From Stomorhina lunata (lineage: Eukaryota > Arthropoda > Insecta > Diptera > Rhiniidae), in contig OW121740.1 in the NCBI GenBank assembly GCA_933228675.1, forward strand, positions 7,443,442 to 7,507,441: a stretch of 64,000 nt of DNA. Direction: 5' to 3'. Position 1 is the stretch's first letter; every line of letters starts with the position of its first letter. Shown piece by piece: positions 1 through 12,600 of this stretch. The notes beneath the pieces are model-generated. The model saw nothing but the letters and a program-made list of their open reading frames with translations, ran no database searches and was not told where the DNA came from. The position numbers were made by a program, and so were the translations under genes.

Positions 1-605
1 ATAAAGCAATATAATGCGATTAAATTGTTTTATAACGCATTATAATTCGGTTATAATGTATTACTACGCATTATAATGCGGTTATAATGTATTATAGCGT
101 ATTATAATGCAGTTATAATGTATTATGCTGTCATTATGTATCATAATGCATTATAATGTCGAACAAATATATTATGACGCATTATAAAGCGGTTATAAAA
201 CATTTTAATGCGGTTATAATATGCTAGGACAGATTATAATGCAGTTATAATGTATAAATACACTTTTGAAATCATAACGAACTATATTGAGGTTATTATG
301 TATTATAACACATTATAGTGCGGTTATAATGTATAGTAACGCATTTGACTGTTGCTATAATATATTACAACACATTATAATGAGGTTATAATATATTATA
401 TTACATTATAATGCTATTAAAATATTTTATAACACATTATAATGTGATTTATTTGTATTATAGCGCATTATAATGCGATTATATCACATTTTAATGCGAT
501 TATAGCACATTTTAATACGATTATAGCACATTTTAATGTGATTATAGCACATTATTATGCAATTATAGCACATTATAATATGTTTATAAAGCGATTAGAA
601 TATCT
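1..605. repeat. ATTATAATGC satellite, left array (cut by window start)
   Basis: Tandem array of ~10-11-bp subunits of the form ATTATAATGCG, ATTATAATGT and ATTATAACGC, which together give a ~31-bp monomer. The core GCATTATAATGC is a perfect palindrome. Copies here are more diverged than in the related array at 30.36-32.94 kb: many carry GGTTATAATG instead of GATTATAATG, and some units are broken by single-base changes. The array fades into non-repetitive AT-rich DNA near 600. No coding potential. The left boundary lies outside the window. Confidence 0.9.
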
Positions 606-1983
606 TACTAATGTTTTCAAACCCATTATAATAATTTTCTAACGTACGATAATGAAAATTTATGTAATTTTTTAATAAATCTTTTAAAATTTCTTAATCA
701 AAATTTCTCATAACATAAACTTTTGTTGCTCTTTCTAGATAATAAAAGTTAATTTTTATTGCATATATTAAGGCTTAAAAGCCATAATGCCAATACTTGA
801 AAACAATAAAATAAAAAACTGTTAAAAAGTTTACCAAAAAGCTTAATAAATAAGACCTAAAAAAACTTACAAAAAAAATGGCTTTATTCTAAACAAACAA
901 CATTTGCGTCATTTATAATTTGATTCAAAAAAGTCAAGCAAACAACCAAAATTTTTTTTTGCACAAAAAGTCTGCAAATACGAGAACTTTTACTTTCGTT
1001 TACTACGAAACCTTCAAATGGAGCAGCCACTCCATTCATTCATTTCAGATTTCTGCACATTTTTTTAAGGAATAATTTTAGTATACACACACATTTTTTA
1101 CGAGGCTTTGCCAAAAACACACACAAACATAATTGTAGTAATTTTGAGAGCAAAATAATTTTGTGCTGCCTATATCTAGGGCGCTGTCGAACAGTAAATA
1201 AATAAGCATGTGCATAGGGGCACGTGTTCTAGAGATTAAAGACTTTAATCTTTAGAATTATGTATGTATTTATCTATATGCTGCGGTTTAATATGTATTA
1301 TCAAACACTTATTAGTAGTATATATGTATATCTCGAAAATGACTACATGACTTTTTGAACGTATTAAGAAAAACTAAAGTGGGGTGTGTGCTATTTTTTT
1401 TCTTCTGTTGCTTCTCTATTTTCTTTCACTGTATAACCCTCAACTGACCTTCGCAACTAATTCTTCTTAGAATTTGTATTAATGTCTAATAAATTTTGTA
1501 GAAGTAGAGAGGGAGGGAGACATTGGCATAAATGTCTCATAAAATATTAAGCTGCCTTTATTCTAATTACGAACGATAAAAAAAAGTAAAGAACAATTAC
1601 GTTTTTTTTTTGTCTATTTAGAGGGTTGTCGCATTAATTATCTGTAAAATATAGCTAGTACTCTGGGGTTTATGTTAAGCAAATGTTAAATAAATTTGCT
1701 GGAAAGTGTTTTATTTAAGACATGAAAAGCTCAAGGGAAAGATTAGGTTACTTAGGGGAATTTTGCTTAAAAGAGGTTATAAATTAATTTGTTTGGGGTT
1801 AAAAACATTAGTCTTAACCAGGCGTAGGCAACCAATACCACCAGAAGCCGAAGACTTTTTATAATTTTCGTAAATTTCACGATCATTAATAAAACTCGTG
1901 CAAATTAATATTAAGAGCATTCAGTTGGGATTTGGATAGTCGGTTAATGCCGCAAACAAAATCAAAATTCAATTTATAGCTAT
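606..1983. other. Non-repetitive AT-rich stretch, no gene seen
   Basis: AT-rich DNA with homopolymer T and A runs and no open frame worth calling. A short perfect inverted repeat (AGATTAAAG, one A, CTTTAATCT) lies near 1234-1252. A few GC-richer words occur, for example near 1170-1225, but no coding, RNA-gene or transposon signal could be recognised. Confidence 0.6.
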
Positions 1984-3745
1984 AAAAAAAATTCTATCGA
2001 AAAATTTTTAATAAAAATATTAATACAAATATAATTTTCTATAGAAAATTTTTTGATGAAAACATTTTCTATAGAAAAGTTTTTGATAAAAAATTTTCTA
2101 TAGAAAATTTTTTGATAAAAAAATTTTGTATGGAAAATTTTTGATAAAAATTTTGATAGAAAAATTTTTTAATAAAAAATTTTCGATAGAAAAATTTTTG
2201 ATAAAAAAATTTTCTATAGAAAAATTTTTGATAAAAAAATTTTTTATAGAAAATTTTTTGATAAAAAGATTTTCTATAGAAAAATTTTCGTTAAAAAAAT
2301 TTCTATATAAAAAATTGTGATAAAAAAATTTTCTATAGAAAAATTTTTGATAAAAAAATTTTCTATAGAAAAAATTTTGATTTTGAAATTTCTATAGAAA
2401 AATTAGAAATTATATAGAGAGAGATTATATAGAAAAAAAGTTTATAAAAAAATTTTCAATAGAAAAATTTTTTAAAAAAATTTTTGATAAAAAAATTTTT
2501 GATAAAAAAATGTTTGTTAAAAAAATTTTCTATAAATATAGAAAAATTTTTGATAAAAAAATTTTCTGTCAAAAAATTTTTGATAAAAAAATTTTCTATA
2601 GAAAAATTTTTAATAAAAAAAATTTCTAAAGAAAAATTTTCGATAAAAAATTTCTATAGAAAAATTTTTGATAAAACATTTCTATAGAAAAATTTTTGAT
2701 AAAATTTTTTTTTTTTTATGGAAAAATTTTTGATAAAACATTTCTATAGAAAAATTTTTGATAAAAAATTTTTTTATGGAAAAATTTTTGATAAAAAAAT
2801 TTTCTATACAAAAATTTTTAATAAAAAAAATTTCTAAAGAAAAATTTTCGATAAAAAATTTCTATAGAAAAATTTTTGACAAAACATTTCTATAGAAAAA
2901 TTTTTGATAAATTTTTTTTTTATAAAAAAATTTTTGATAAAACTTTTCTATAGAAAAATTTTTGATAAAAATTTTTTTATGGAAAAATTTTTGATAAAAA
3001 AATTTTCTATAGAAAAATTTTTGATAAAATTTTTTTTTTTATGGAAAAATTTTTGATAAAACATTTCTATAGAAAAATTTTTGATAAAAAATTTTTTTAT
3101 GGAAAAATTTTTGATAAAAAAATTTTCTATAGAAAAATTTTTAATAAAAAAAATTTCTAAAGAAAAATTTTCGATAAAAAATTTCTATAGAAAAATTTTT
3201 GACAAAACATTTCTATAGAAAAATTTTTGATAAATTTTTTTTTTTATGAAAAAATTTTTGATAAAACTTTTCTATAGAAAAATTTTTGATAAAAAATTTT
3301 TTTATGGAAAAATTTTTGATAAAAAAATTTTCTATAGAAAAATTTTTGATAAAAATTTTTTTTTTATGGAAAAATTTTTGATAAAACATTTCTATAGAAA
3401 AATTTTTGATAAAAAATTTTTTTATGGAAAAATTTTTGATAAAAAAATTTTCTATAGAAAAATTTTTAATAAAAAAAATTTCTAAAGAAAAATTTTCGAT
3501 AAAAAATTTCTATAGAAAAATTTTTGACAAAACATTTCTATAGAAAAATTTTTGATAAATTTTTTTTTTTATGAAAAAATTTTTGATAAAACTTTTCTAT
3601 AGAAAAATTTTTGATAAAAAATTTTTTTATGGAAAAATTTTTGATAAAAAAATTTTCTATAGAAAAATTTTTGATAAAAAATTTTCTATAGAAAAATTTT
3701 TGATAAAAAAAATTTCTATAGAAAAATTTTTCATAAAAAAATGTT
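1984..3745. repeat. CTATAGAAA/GATAA satellite, ~30-bp monomer (array 1)
   Basis: Head-to-tail array whose monomer joins the palindrome TTTTCTATAGAAAA to the linker TTTTTGATAAAAAAA, total about 30 bp. Because 30 is divisible by 3, stop-free frames arise that encode a 10-residue lysine/phenylalanine/isoleucine repeat; these are artefacts of the period. Most monomers contain TGATAA, the GATA-factor consensus WGATAR. From about 2700 the monomers are organised into a ~324-bp higher-order repeat. The array ends abruptly at the non-repetitive sequence starting near 3746. Confidence 0.92.
2700..3670. repeat. ~324-bp higher-order repeat, three copies
   Basis: Variant monomers recur in register. AACTTTTCTATAG occurs at 2941, 3265 and 3590 (spacing 324 and 325), and AAAACATTTCTATAG at 2735, 3058 and 3383 (spacing 323 and 325). 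Each block also carries a long T run followed by ATGGAAAAA or ATGAAAAAA. The blocks are nearly identical, so they amplified more recently than the individual 30-bp units, probably by unequal exchange. Confidence 0.85.
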
Positions 3746-6155
3746 CTATATTATTGGGCCTTAAACTTCTTCTAGGGGGAATTCTTTTCAAAATCTCAAT
3801 TTTTTCTTTAATATTTAAGGCATTTTTAAATTCGTTTTGAATTAAATTTTTTTAAATTATTGTTACTTTTTTTTGTTGCAGTTTTTGTAGAACCCCTCTC
3901 AAGGCTCTTATCAGTCATGTTGTTTGCCTTGTTGAACTTTTTTTTCACAACTTTTTTTTATAATATGTTTTTTTTTGTACTACAACAATAAACTTTATTT
4001 AATTTATTTATATTTAATATTATTTCATTTATTAATTGTGCTGATATTTATTGCGGTATTGAGTGAGTACTTTTACATTGTGGTAGTACAAGCTACAAGG
4101 GGTTGCCAGATGGTTGTTCTAGGAGAGGGCGGGGAAATTAATGCGGGTTTGGGAATCAATGTTATAAAGAGTTAAGATTAATTAAAAATGCTAATTTTTG
4201 AATTAATTTAAAAAAAAATGAAAAAATGTGCGATAAAATAAAATTTTGTATTTCTTTAGTCGGATGTATTTAAAATCAGAGATGCCAGATGTTTAGAAGA
4301 AAAGTAGTGGTTTAAGGAAAATAACGCTGCAAAAAAATTAGATTCAAACTTTTGCTGTGATGGTAGGACGAATTAAGGGGATTTTTGCACCAAAAATTAA
4401 GACATTTGGGAACCACTTTCTTTATTTTTGTTTACTTATATTAAAGTATTACTGCAGCGATAAAGTCCTCATAAAACTTATCAAGAAACTTTAACGCAAT
4501 ACCAACAATTAAAAGCATTTCAATTTCTATTATTAAATAAAAAAGCAAACTGCATGCCAGATTTTTTTAACAATTTTATTTTATTGTTTATTTTTCTTCA
4601 TGTTCTGCTATTAGGTCTTTAGCGATAAGGAATAAAAATAATTGAAAAAAAATAATAAAATTGTTTAACCATAGATTGTGGTCGATGGGGTTTTGAGAAA
4701 GAAGAAAGAAAATCTATAAAAAGTTTCTTACAACAAAATAATTTTAAATAGATGTAAAAAAGGGTCATTACACAAGTTAAGCGAAAGCAAACAATAAAAA
4801 TCTTAAACCTGAAAGTAGACTATATTAAAGCAACTTTTTTAAAGAATTCAAATAATTCTATTCAATAATTCAAACAAAATTGAGTCTAACTAATAAGTAA
4901 ATACCTTTTAATTAAGTCAAAAAGTTATTGTTTAGTTTAAAAGCTTAAAGTAGCTTAAATTTATAAAAAAAAAACTCATACTATAAGTAACTTCAAACTT
5001 TATGTATAAAAGCCTAAAAGTAGGCTAAGAAAGTTAAACATGCAAAAAACAAGTTTAGCAGATTTAAAACCCCACTCCTTTTTTTCAATTTAAATAGTCT
5101 TTGATTTTCTTTTAGTACTAACATTTTGTTTGTTTTGTTTAGCAATTTCGATATATGCAAAATATTTAAAGACTCACTACTACTTTTAATGGAAATGGGC
5201 TTCTATTTTTTTTCAATAACAACTTTTCGTTTATTTTGTACAGCCTAAAAGTAGACTAAGAAAACCTTGCCTACTTTTAGGCAAGTGATAATTTTTATTA
5301 TAGCAAAATCGTTACAAGAAATTTAATGAACTTTGGCCAACAGCCAATTACCTAAAAGTAATTAAACTTAAAAGGTCGTTTTAAGGAAATACTAAACTTT
5401 AGAAGAAACTAAAACAAAAGGGTAAATCTATGAGAGAAGACGTAAAATTTACTAGTAGAATTTTGAGACATTAGTGTAGGTCTTACAAATTTAAGAATAT
5501 GAATAAAATTTAAGATATTTAAAGTCAAAGTGTTATAATAGCAAATCTGGTGAATCCCCTAAATATTCCAAGAAAACAGTTACATTTATACAATTTTCCC
5601 CTAATACCCACAAAAGCCAAATTTACCTAAAAACAACATTTTTTATATTTCCTTTTCATTTAACAAAAACTTTGCATAAAATTTGCATTTGCGTTTTTTT
5701 CTCATTCCCCTAAAAGATTAAATAAATTCTTCAAATTTCGTTAAACTTGAATAATTTATAAGAATTTCCTGTTGTTGTGATTGTTAGGTAATATTTCCTA
5801 TCATATGAATTTCAAATTTCTATGTAAATCTCAAAAGAAAGATAAAAAATATTCAGAAAATAACAAAATCTTTTATTTTTCCTAGCATTTATTTATAAAA
5901 CGCCTGAAGATAGGCTTTGAATTTAAAATAGTTGTAAAATGGACAAAGTCATAAAAAAAACTAAATTATTCTCAATAAGAAAAAAAAAACATAAATTTTC
6001 TAGGATTTTGTTTACCTAAAATATGTCTTAAAAAAAAATTTATCAGCTTTCTCTTAAGATCAGCCTAAAAGATATGCTTTATATTTAAAATGAGTAAATA
6101 TAAAACGTTTTAAAAATTATAAATGAAACGTTTTAAATTTATAAATGAATAATTA
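3746..6155. other. Non-satellite AT-rich DNA with dispersed GCCTAAAAGTAGGC-like motifs
   Basis: No gene recognised. An open frame at 3975-4175 could encode a 66-residue hydrophobic peptide, but nothing supports it. The stretch contains several copies of a short pseudo-palindrome close to AGCCTAAAAGTAGGCT: 4808 (degenerate), 5011-5026, 5242-5257, 5267-5285 (reverse orientation), and weaker ones near 5351 and 5903. These are treated as a finding. Confidence 0.55.
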
Positions 6156-6159
6156 AATC

Positions 6160-6403
6160 TGTGGCTTGGTGCTAAAAGGGCCAATATCAAAAATACTAGT
6201 TTTGACAAAATTTGATTTAAAGTTTATAATTTCAATATAACCTCATAGAAACATCACCCAGAAAACCCCTTTTAAATCTGTTTTGAGACATATTAGAGAT
6301 TAGCTGTTGGAGACAAATAAAAGATGGTAAGAAGGGAATCTAATGCAATGATTAACTCAAATCAGCATAAAATTGGCATTGACCCTTTTAGCACCAAGCC
6401 ACA
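6160..6403. mobile_element. MITE-like element with 21-bp perfect terminal inverted repeats
   Basis: The left end 6160-6180 begins TGTGGCTTGGTGC and ends AAAAGGG. The right end 6383-6403 is its exact reverse complement over 21 bp, and partial similarity continues inward (CAAT). There is no open frame inside, as expected for a non-autonomous DNA transposon of ~244 bp. TA dinucleotides lie four bases outside each terminus (6154-6155 and 6408-6409), so a TA target duplication of the Tc1/mariner kind is possible, but the flanks are too AT-rich to prove it. Confidence 0.75.
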
Positions 6404-6888
6404 AAAATATTGTAAACTTTTTTAGGAGGATTATTAATATTATTGCCTACTTTTAGGCTCATTTAATATCCATAATGGCTTGTCCTTTTTAACATATCAT
6501 TCAAAAAACTTTAGTACTTAATTCGCTTTTTCTTTAGAAAAACCTCTTGTCTTAAATTACTTTAATTATCAAAAGCTTAAGTATACTTTTAGGATTGTTC
6601 AAAACTTGTTTCTTTTGTGCCGAAAATAATGAACAGGTGCTGAAAAGAACTATGGAAAAAATATTAAATCTCTAACACGTTTTTACCATTAGAACAATAA
6701 AATATCATGTAATTTAATCAGACAAAGGAAAATAGAGAGAAAAGAATGTGAAGCATAGCTTAAGGCGGAGATGCTTAGGAAATAAAAAAAATACAGAAAT
6801 TGTAAAACCACAGTAACCAAATATTTTGTATGTCAAATTTTTGAACAAAAATAAGAAATTTGATATAAAATTTTAGTTGAAGAATGGG
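6404..6888. other. Non-repetitive AT-rich stretch
   Basis: No gene or RNA seen. It carries a reverse-orientation copy of the dispersed motif (TGCCTACTTTTAGGCTC near 6446) and a weaker one near 6580. Confidence 0.5.
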
Positions 6889-8060
6889 TTGAAATGAAAC
6901 TGTTATACTACAAATTTGTTTCAGAGAAAACTTTTATAATATGATTTTAATAAAACAAAATGTGTTATACTACAAAATAGACAAAATAAAAAACTATCAT
7001 ACATACCTCATATTTGTTTAATATGAAATTTTACAAAATGAAAACTGTTATACAGAAAAATGTATGAAAATGGAACTGTTATACTACAAATTTGTTGTAG
7101 AAAAAACTGTTTCATCACAATTTGAATTAAAAGCAATGTCAAAACCAAAATCTGTTATAAAGCTAATGAAAATAAAACTTGTATACCACAAATTTGTTTC
7201 AGAGAAAACTGTTATATCAGAATTCTAATAAAAAGCAATGTGTTAGACTACAAAATTGGTCAAATGCAAACAATTACACCACATTTTTGTTTAATAGAAA
7301 TAAATTTCATACAATAAATTTGATAAAAGAAAACTGTTATACAGCAAAATTGATTAAAATTAAACCGTTATACTACAAATTTCTTCAACCAATTCTTGTT
7401 AAACTAAAAATTTAATTAAAACTTATCAAATATACCATAAATTTGGATTTTGAGAAAACTCTTATATTACAATTTTGATAAAAAGCAATGTGTTATACTA
7501 TAAAATTTACCAAATAAAAACAATTATACTACGTATTTGTTTAAATTTAAAACATTTATACAGCAAAATTAATGAAAATTAAACTGTTATACTACAAATT
7601 TATTTACCAAAATGTTGATCAAAAGAAAACTGTTATACCTCAAAGATGAGCAAATAAAAAATGACTTGCTGAAAAATTTGTCAAAAAAAAAACTAAAATA
7701 CTAAAAAATTACTCAAACTTAAACTGCTATACTACAAATTTTTTAAGAAAAAAGTGTTATAATACCAAATTTATTAAATATTAACTGTTATACTAAAATT
7801 AAATGCAATTAAAAACTGCAATACCAGAAAATGTATCAAAAAGAAACTGTTGTACTACACATTTTTTTTTTGAAAAAACTGTTATAATGAAATTTTGATA
7901 AAACTAAAGCGTTTATTCTTGGAAGATTTAACGAAACAGTTTTGTTGTAAATTTCATAAAATGAAAACTGTTATACAAGGAAATTAATCAAATAAAAATG
8001 TTCAACTATAAATAAATAGAAAACTGTTATACTAGAAAATTAATTAAACAGAAAATGTTT
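6889..8060. repeat. CTGTTATACTACAAA satellite, left part
   Basis: Diverged tandem array with a ~30-35-bp monomer. The best-kept block reads AACTGTTATACTACAAATTTG, here split as AACTGTTATAC then TACAAATTTG, followed by a variable A-rich spacer of about 10 bp that often contains AAAATAAA. Copies differ by many substitutions and small indels, so this array is older than the 11-13 kb or 34-38 kb arrays. A 78-residue open frame at 7179-7415 lies inside it and follows the repeat rather than any known protein. Confidence 0.85.
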
Positions 8061-8857
8061 AACTGAACATTTTTTGGTGAAATTTTTTTTAAAAAAATTT
8101 TTGATATGAAATTTTTATATAAAAATTTTTGATATGAAATTTTTATATAAAAATTTTTGATATGATATTTTTATATAAAAATTTTTGATATGAAATTTTT
8201 ATATAAAAATTTTTGATATGAAATTTTTATATAAAAATTTTTGATATGAAATTATTAAAGAAAAAACTTTCATCTGATTTTTTTATAAAAAAATATTTGA
8301 TGTGAAATTTTTGGGGAAAACTTTTTAATGTTAAATTTTTGTAAAAAAAAACTTTTAATGTGAAATTTGAATAGACAAATTTTTGGTGTTAAATTTTTAT
8401 AGAAAAATTTTTGATGTAAAATTTTTTCAGAAAAATTTTCTGTGTGCAAATTTTTATAGAAAAGTTTTCGGTGTAAAATTTTTATAGAAAAATTTTCTAT
8501 GTAAAATTTTTATAAAAAATTTTTCGATATAAAATTTTTTAAGAAAAATTTTCTGTGTAAAATTTTTATAGAAAAGTTTTCGGTGTGAAATATTTATAGA
8601 AAAATATTCGATGTAAAATTTTGATAGATCATTTTTTGTGTAAAATTTCTATAGAAAAATTTTCGATGTAAATTTTTTATAAAAAAAATTTTGATGTAGA
8701 ATTTTTATACAAAAAATTATGATGTAAAATTCTAATAAAAAAAAAATTCTTTGGAAAATTTTTATAAAAAAAATTTTTGTTATCATATTTTTATAGAAAA
8801 ATTTTAGTTCTCAAATTTTTATAGAAACATTTTCGCTATTAAATTTTTTTAAACATT
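8061..8857. repeat. ATAGAAAAATTTT-type satellite inserted in the CTGTTATAC array
   Basis: Two sub-blocks. At 8085-8255 a clean 28-bp unit (TTGATATGAAA plus TTTTTATATAAAAATTT) is repeated about six times. From 8280 to 8857 a more diverged unit (TTTTTATAGAAAAATTTT plus CGGTGTAAAA or CGATGTAAAA) continues. The second unit shares its palindromic ATAGAAAAA core with the arrays at 39-45 kb. It splits the surrounding CTGTTATACTACAAA array in two. Confidence 0.85.
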
Positions 8858-9650
8858 TTCGTTACAAAATTGTTATTTGTTCCTATAAAATGTAGATCAA
8901 AATAAAACTGTCTAACCTTAAATTTTATCTAAAAGAAAACTGTTATACTACAAAAATAACTGTTATACGACGCTATTACATTTTTTTTAAAACGTGTTCG
9001 TTACAAAATTGTTATTTGTTCCTATAAAAAGTAGATCAAAATAAAACTGTCTAACCTTAAAAACACTACAAATTTAATCTAAAAGAAAACTGTTTTACTG
9101 CAAAAATAACTGTTATACGACGAAATTGAAGAAAACTAAACTGTTATACTAAAAAATTGTCACAACACAAATTTCGTCAATAAAAACTGTCCAGCCTTAA
9201 AAACACTACAAATTTTATCAAAAAGAAAACTGTTATACTACAAAAATTAGCTATACTGAAGCTGTTATAATACAAATATGTTACAGAAAAAAGTATTATG
9301 ATACAAAATTAAAGAAATGACAACTATTATACTACAATTTTGGCCAAATAAAAATTGTAAAATTTTAAATTTGATTAAAAGGAAACTGTTATACTACATA
9401 TTTCTTTCCTAAAAAACTGTTATATTACAATTTTGATCAAAATAAAGTGGCTATTCTACAAATTTGTCTAAAAGGAAATTGTTATGTGGCTTGTTTTATA
9501 AAAAAAAACTGTTATACTACAAACTGTAGTATAACAAATTTGATAAATAGAACTTTTATTATAAAAGTATATTTAAATGAAACTGTTATATATACATATA
9601 TGTTTCCTGTTCTAATAAAACTGTTATACTACAAAATTGTTCCTCTCCTT
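8858..9650. repeat. CTGTTATACTACAAA satellite, right part
   Basis: Continuation of the array left at 8060. A ~139-bp block is duplicated: TTCGTTACAAAATTG occurs at 8858 and again at 8997, each followed by the words TGTTCCTATAAAA, AAAACTGTCTAACC and ATAACTGTTATACGACG. A partial third copy starts near 9187. A fold-back lies at 9511-9535. Confidence 0.82.
9511..9535. repeat. Perfect hairpin, 11-bp arms, 3-nt loop
   Basis: GTTATACTACA (9511-9521), loop AAC, then TGTAGTATAAC (9525-9535). This is one satellite block joined to a reversed copy of itself, the only clear orientation switch seen in this family here. Confidence 0.85.
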
Positions 9651-11170
9651 ATTTTTAAAATTTTTTGATTGAGAAATTAAATAATTCCAAAATTTTGCCC
9701 TAAAGCTTTTTGAACATGTGACGAATTCAATATTTATTTTCAAAATATAAAACTAAATACTTCGTATGTAATATCATCCTTCAAAAACATGAAAATCACG
9801 TTCAAGGTAAATGATGATCCAACAATAATTGCATTTTAATTTGGACTAAATAATTTTTGACAGACGCTACAAAAATTTTTTGGAAAAAAATCTTTATAAA
9901 AAGTTTAAAATACATTTAAAAAAAAAGCTCAAATTACTTAAATAAATACAGCATATGACAAGTCATTCATATGGCATTTTTTTTAAATACTTACTAAAAT
10001 TATAAAAAAAAGTATTCAAAACAAACAGGTATTAAAAAAGGAATTTAACACATTAGCTTTAAATATTTTGGGGATATTAAGTAGAAGCGAAACATATACA
10101 TATCAAATGACTTAATTACGTTTTAAAAATAAAACAAAAATCCGCTGATGTTTGAAAGAAAATATGAATCATTTACTTGAAGAGTGTCATAATTACAAGA
10201 ATATGTTTTATTTTGGTTTTGGTTAAGATTTTTTGTTTAAGATCTAAAAACTTAAACTTTTTCTTTTGAGCTTAAAATAAAAATATTTGAGCTTTTTGTA
10301 ACTCCACATAATATGATTTGGAAAAGCTCTAAGAGTCTTCATATTATGATATTTTGTATTTTCGCAAAAACTTCATTCTTTCAAAAGTTATTAATAAAAC
10401 AGTAAAATTACAAAAAATTACAAAATTTTTTTTTTGAGTTATGTCACTGTTCATGTGATCGATATCTAGAAACTTGAAAATGAATCTTTCAAAAATAAAC
10501 CTTCAAATAGGATATAGCTTTCACTAAGACTTTATAGGTTATTAACCATTATGGAATTTATACCAATGGCGCCTAAAAATAGACTACAAATACGATTTGA
10601 ATTCCTTACGAGTTCAATGATTACTAAACAAAGAAGAAATTTTGATATTTTAAGAAGAAAAAATCAAAACTGCGCATGTTTTTTCCCTTGAAGTATGTTA
10701 CATATATTATTACTTTATCATAACAAAAGCAAAAAGCTACAGAAAACTAAAGCCCCTGTTTAGGCTCTTTTAGCATATTTCCACATTCTTCGTTTTCATT
10801 TTTAATTCCTTTAAAATTTACTTATATTTCAAGGTTCTCTCAAGCTTTCAGCTTCAAAGAATATTTCCTTTGTGAGATTTTTCTCATTCTCTAGAAATCA
10901 TCTACAATTAAGGTTTGTCAAAATAACACAACATACTTTTAGGCTTGGGGGCAATAAATTCTTTTTATTGTTACAAAAAAAGCAAAAAAAAAAAACAAAA
11001 TAATGACAGAATGCCATTTTTAAGGATATTTGATATTTTATAATTTCAAACATGTTTCTGACATTTATTTTGAAATACTTCAGATATTTAGGAAATTTGA
11101 TATTCGAATTGATATGGGGAAGGTTAGACAACAGTAAAAATAACAGGAAAGAACAAAAATCACCCACCTC
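9651..11170. other. Non-satellite AT-rich DNA
   Basis: No supported gene. It contains two copies of the dispersed motif (GGCGCCTAAAAATAGACTAC near 10567, and ACATACTTTTAGGCTTG near 10936). The 96-residue reverse-strand frame over 10898-11188 has low-complexity composition and no recognisable domain. Confidence 0.5.
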
Positions 11171-12225
11171 AAATGGCGCTTTTAACATTTCAAAAATTTC
11201 CTATTCAAAATAGGAAAAATTTTTAAAAATTTCCTATAAAAATATGAAATTTTTCAAAAATTTTCTTTAGAATTAGGAAATTTTTGAAAAATTTCCTATC
11301 AAAATAGGACATTTTTGAAAATGTTCCTTTAAAAATAGGCAATTTTCCTATAAAAATAGGAAATTTTCCTATAAAAATAGGAAATTTTCCTATAAAAATA
11401 GGAAATTTTCCTATAAAAATAGGAAATTTTCCTATAAAAATAGGAAATTTTCCTATAAAAATAGGAAATTTTCCTATAAAAATAGGAAATTTTCCTATAA
11501 AAATAGGAAACTTTCCTATAAAAATAGGAAATTTTCCTATAAAAATAGGAAATTTTCCTATAAAAATAGGAAATTTTCCTATAAAAATAGGAAATTTTCC
11601 TATCAAAATAGGAAATTTTCCTATAAAAATAGGAAATTTTCCTATAAAAATAGGAAATTTTCTTATCAAAATAGGAAATTTTCTTATAAAAATAGGAATT
11701 TTTCTATAAAAATAGGAAATTTTCCTATAAAAATAGGAAATTTTCCTATAAAAATAGGAAATTTTCCTATAAAAATAGGAAATTTTCCTATAAAAACAGG
11801 AAATTTTCCTATAAAAATAGGAAATTTTCCTATAAAAATAGGAAATTTTCCTATAGAAATAGGAAATTTTCCTATAAAAATAGGAAATTTTCTTATCAAA
11901 ATAGGAAATTTTCCTATAAAAATAGGAAATTTTCCTATAAAAATAGGAAATTTTCCTATAAAAATAGGAAATTTTCCCATAAAAATAGGAAACTTTCCTA
12001 TCAAAATAGGAAATTTTGCTATCAAAATAGGAAATTTTCCTATAAAAATAGGAAATTTTCCTATAAAAATAGGAAATTTTCCTATAAAAATAGGAAATTT
12101 TCTTATAAAAATAGGAAATTTTCCTATCAAAATAGGAAATTTTCTTATAAAAATATGAATTTTCCTATAAAAATAGGAAATTTTCCTATAAAAATAGGAA
12201 ATTTTCCTATAAAAATAGGACATTT
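11171..12225. repeat. GGAAATTTTCC satellite, 21-bp monomer domain
   Basis: Very regular head-to-tail array. The monomer is GGAAATTTTCC followed by TATAAAAATA (21 bp), about 42 copies in the homogeneous core from 11340. The first ~170 bp are diverged units. Because 21 is divisible by 3, the reverse strand is open for long stretches (11223-11669 and 11684-12223) and would encode a seven-residue KFPIFIG repeat; I treat that as a by-product of the period. Low divergence between units indicates recent homogenisation. Confidence 0.95.
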
Positions 12226-12600
12226 TTGAAAATGTTCCTATAAAAATAGTAAATTTTTGAAAAATTTCCTATAAAAATAGTAAATTTTTGAAAAATTTCC
12301 TATAAAAATAGTAAATTTTTGAAAAATTTCCTATAAAAATAGTAAATTTTTGAAAAATTTCCTATAAAAATAGTAAATTTTTGAAAAATTTCCTATAAAA
12401 ATAGTAAATTTTTGAAAAATTTCCTATAAAAATAGTAAATTTTTGAAAAATTTCCTATAAAAATAGTAAATTTTTGAAAAATTTCCTATAAAAATAGGAA
12501 ATTTTTGAAAAATTTCCTATAAAAATAGGAAATTTTTGAAAAATTTCCTATAAAAATAGAAAATTTTTGAAAAATTTCCTATAACAATAGGAAATTTAAA
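12226..12600. repeat. Same satellite, 31-bp monomer domain
   Basis: At ~12226 the unit changes abruptly. A 10-bp insertion (TTTTTGAAAA type) turns GGAAATTTTCC into AAATTTTTGAAAAATTTCC, followed by TATAAAAATAGT, giving a 31-bp period. About 12 copies are present, nearly identical, before the unit changes again. Confidence 0.92.

Noticed and set aside
2126..3840. Lysine/phenylalanine/isoleucine-rich forward frames
   Set aside because: They follow the 30-bp satellite period exactly; no start context, domain or non-repetitive part.
3975..4175. Hydrophobic 66-residue frame
   Set aside because: Only AT-rich composition produces the hydrophobic residues; no signal-peptide architecture or similarity recognised.
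11223..12223. Two long reverse frames encoding KFPIFIG repeats (148 and 179 residues)
   Set aside because: The 21-bp monomer is a multiple of three, so an open frame is expected; the frame is lost where the period becomes 31 bp.
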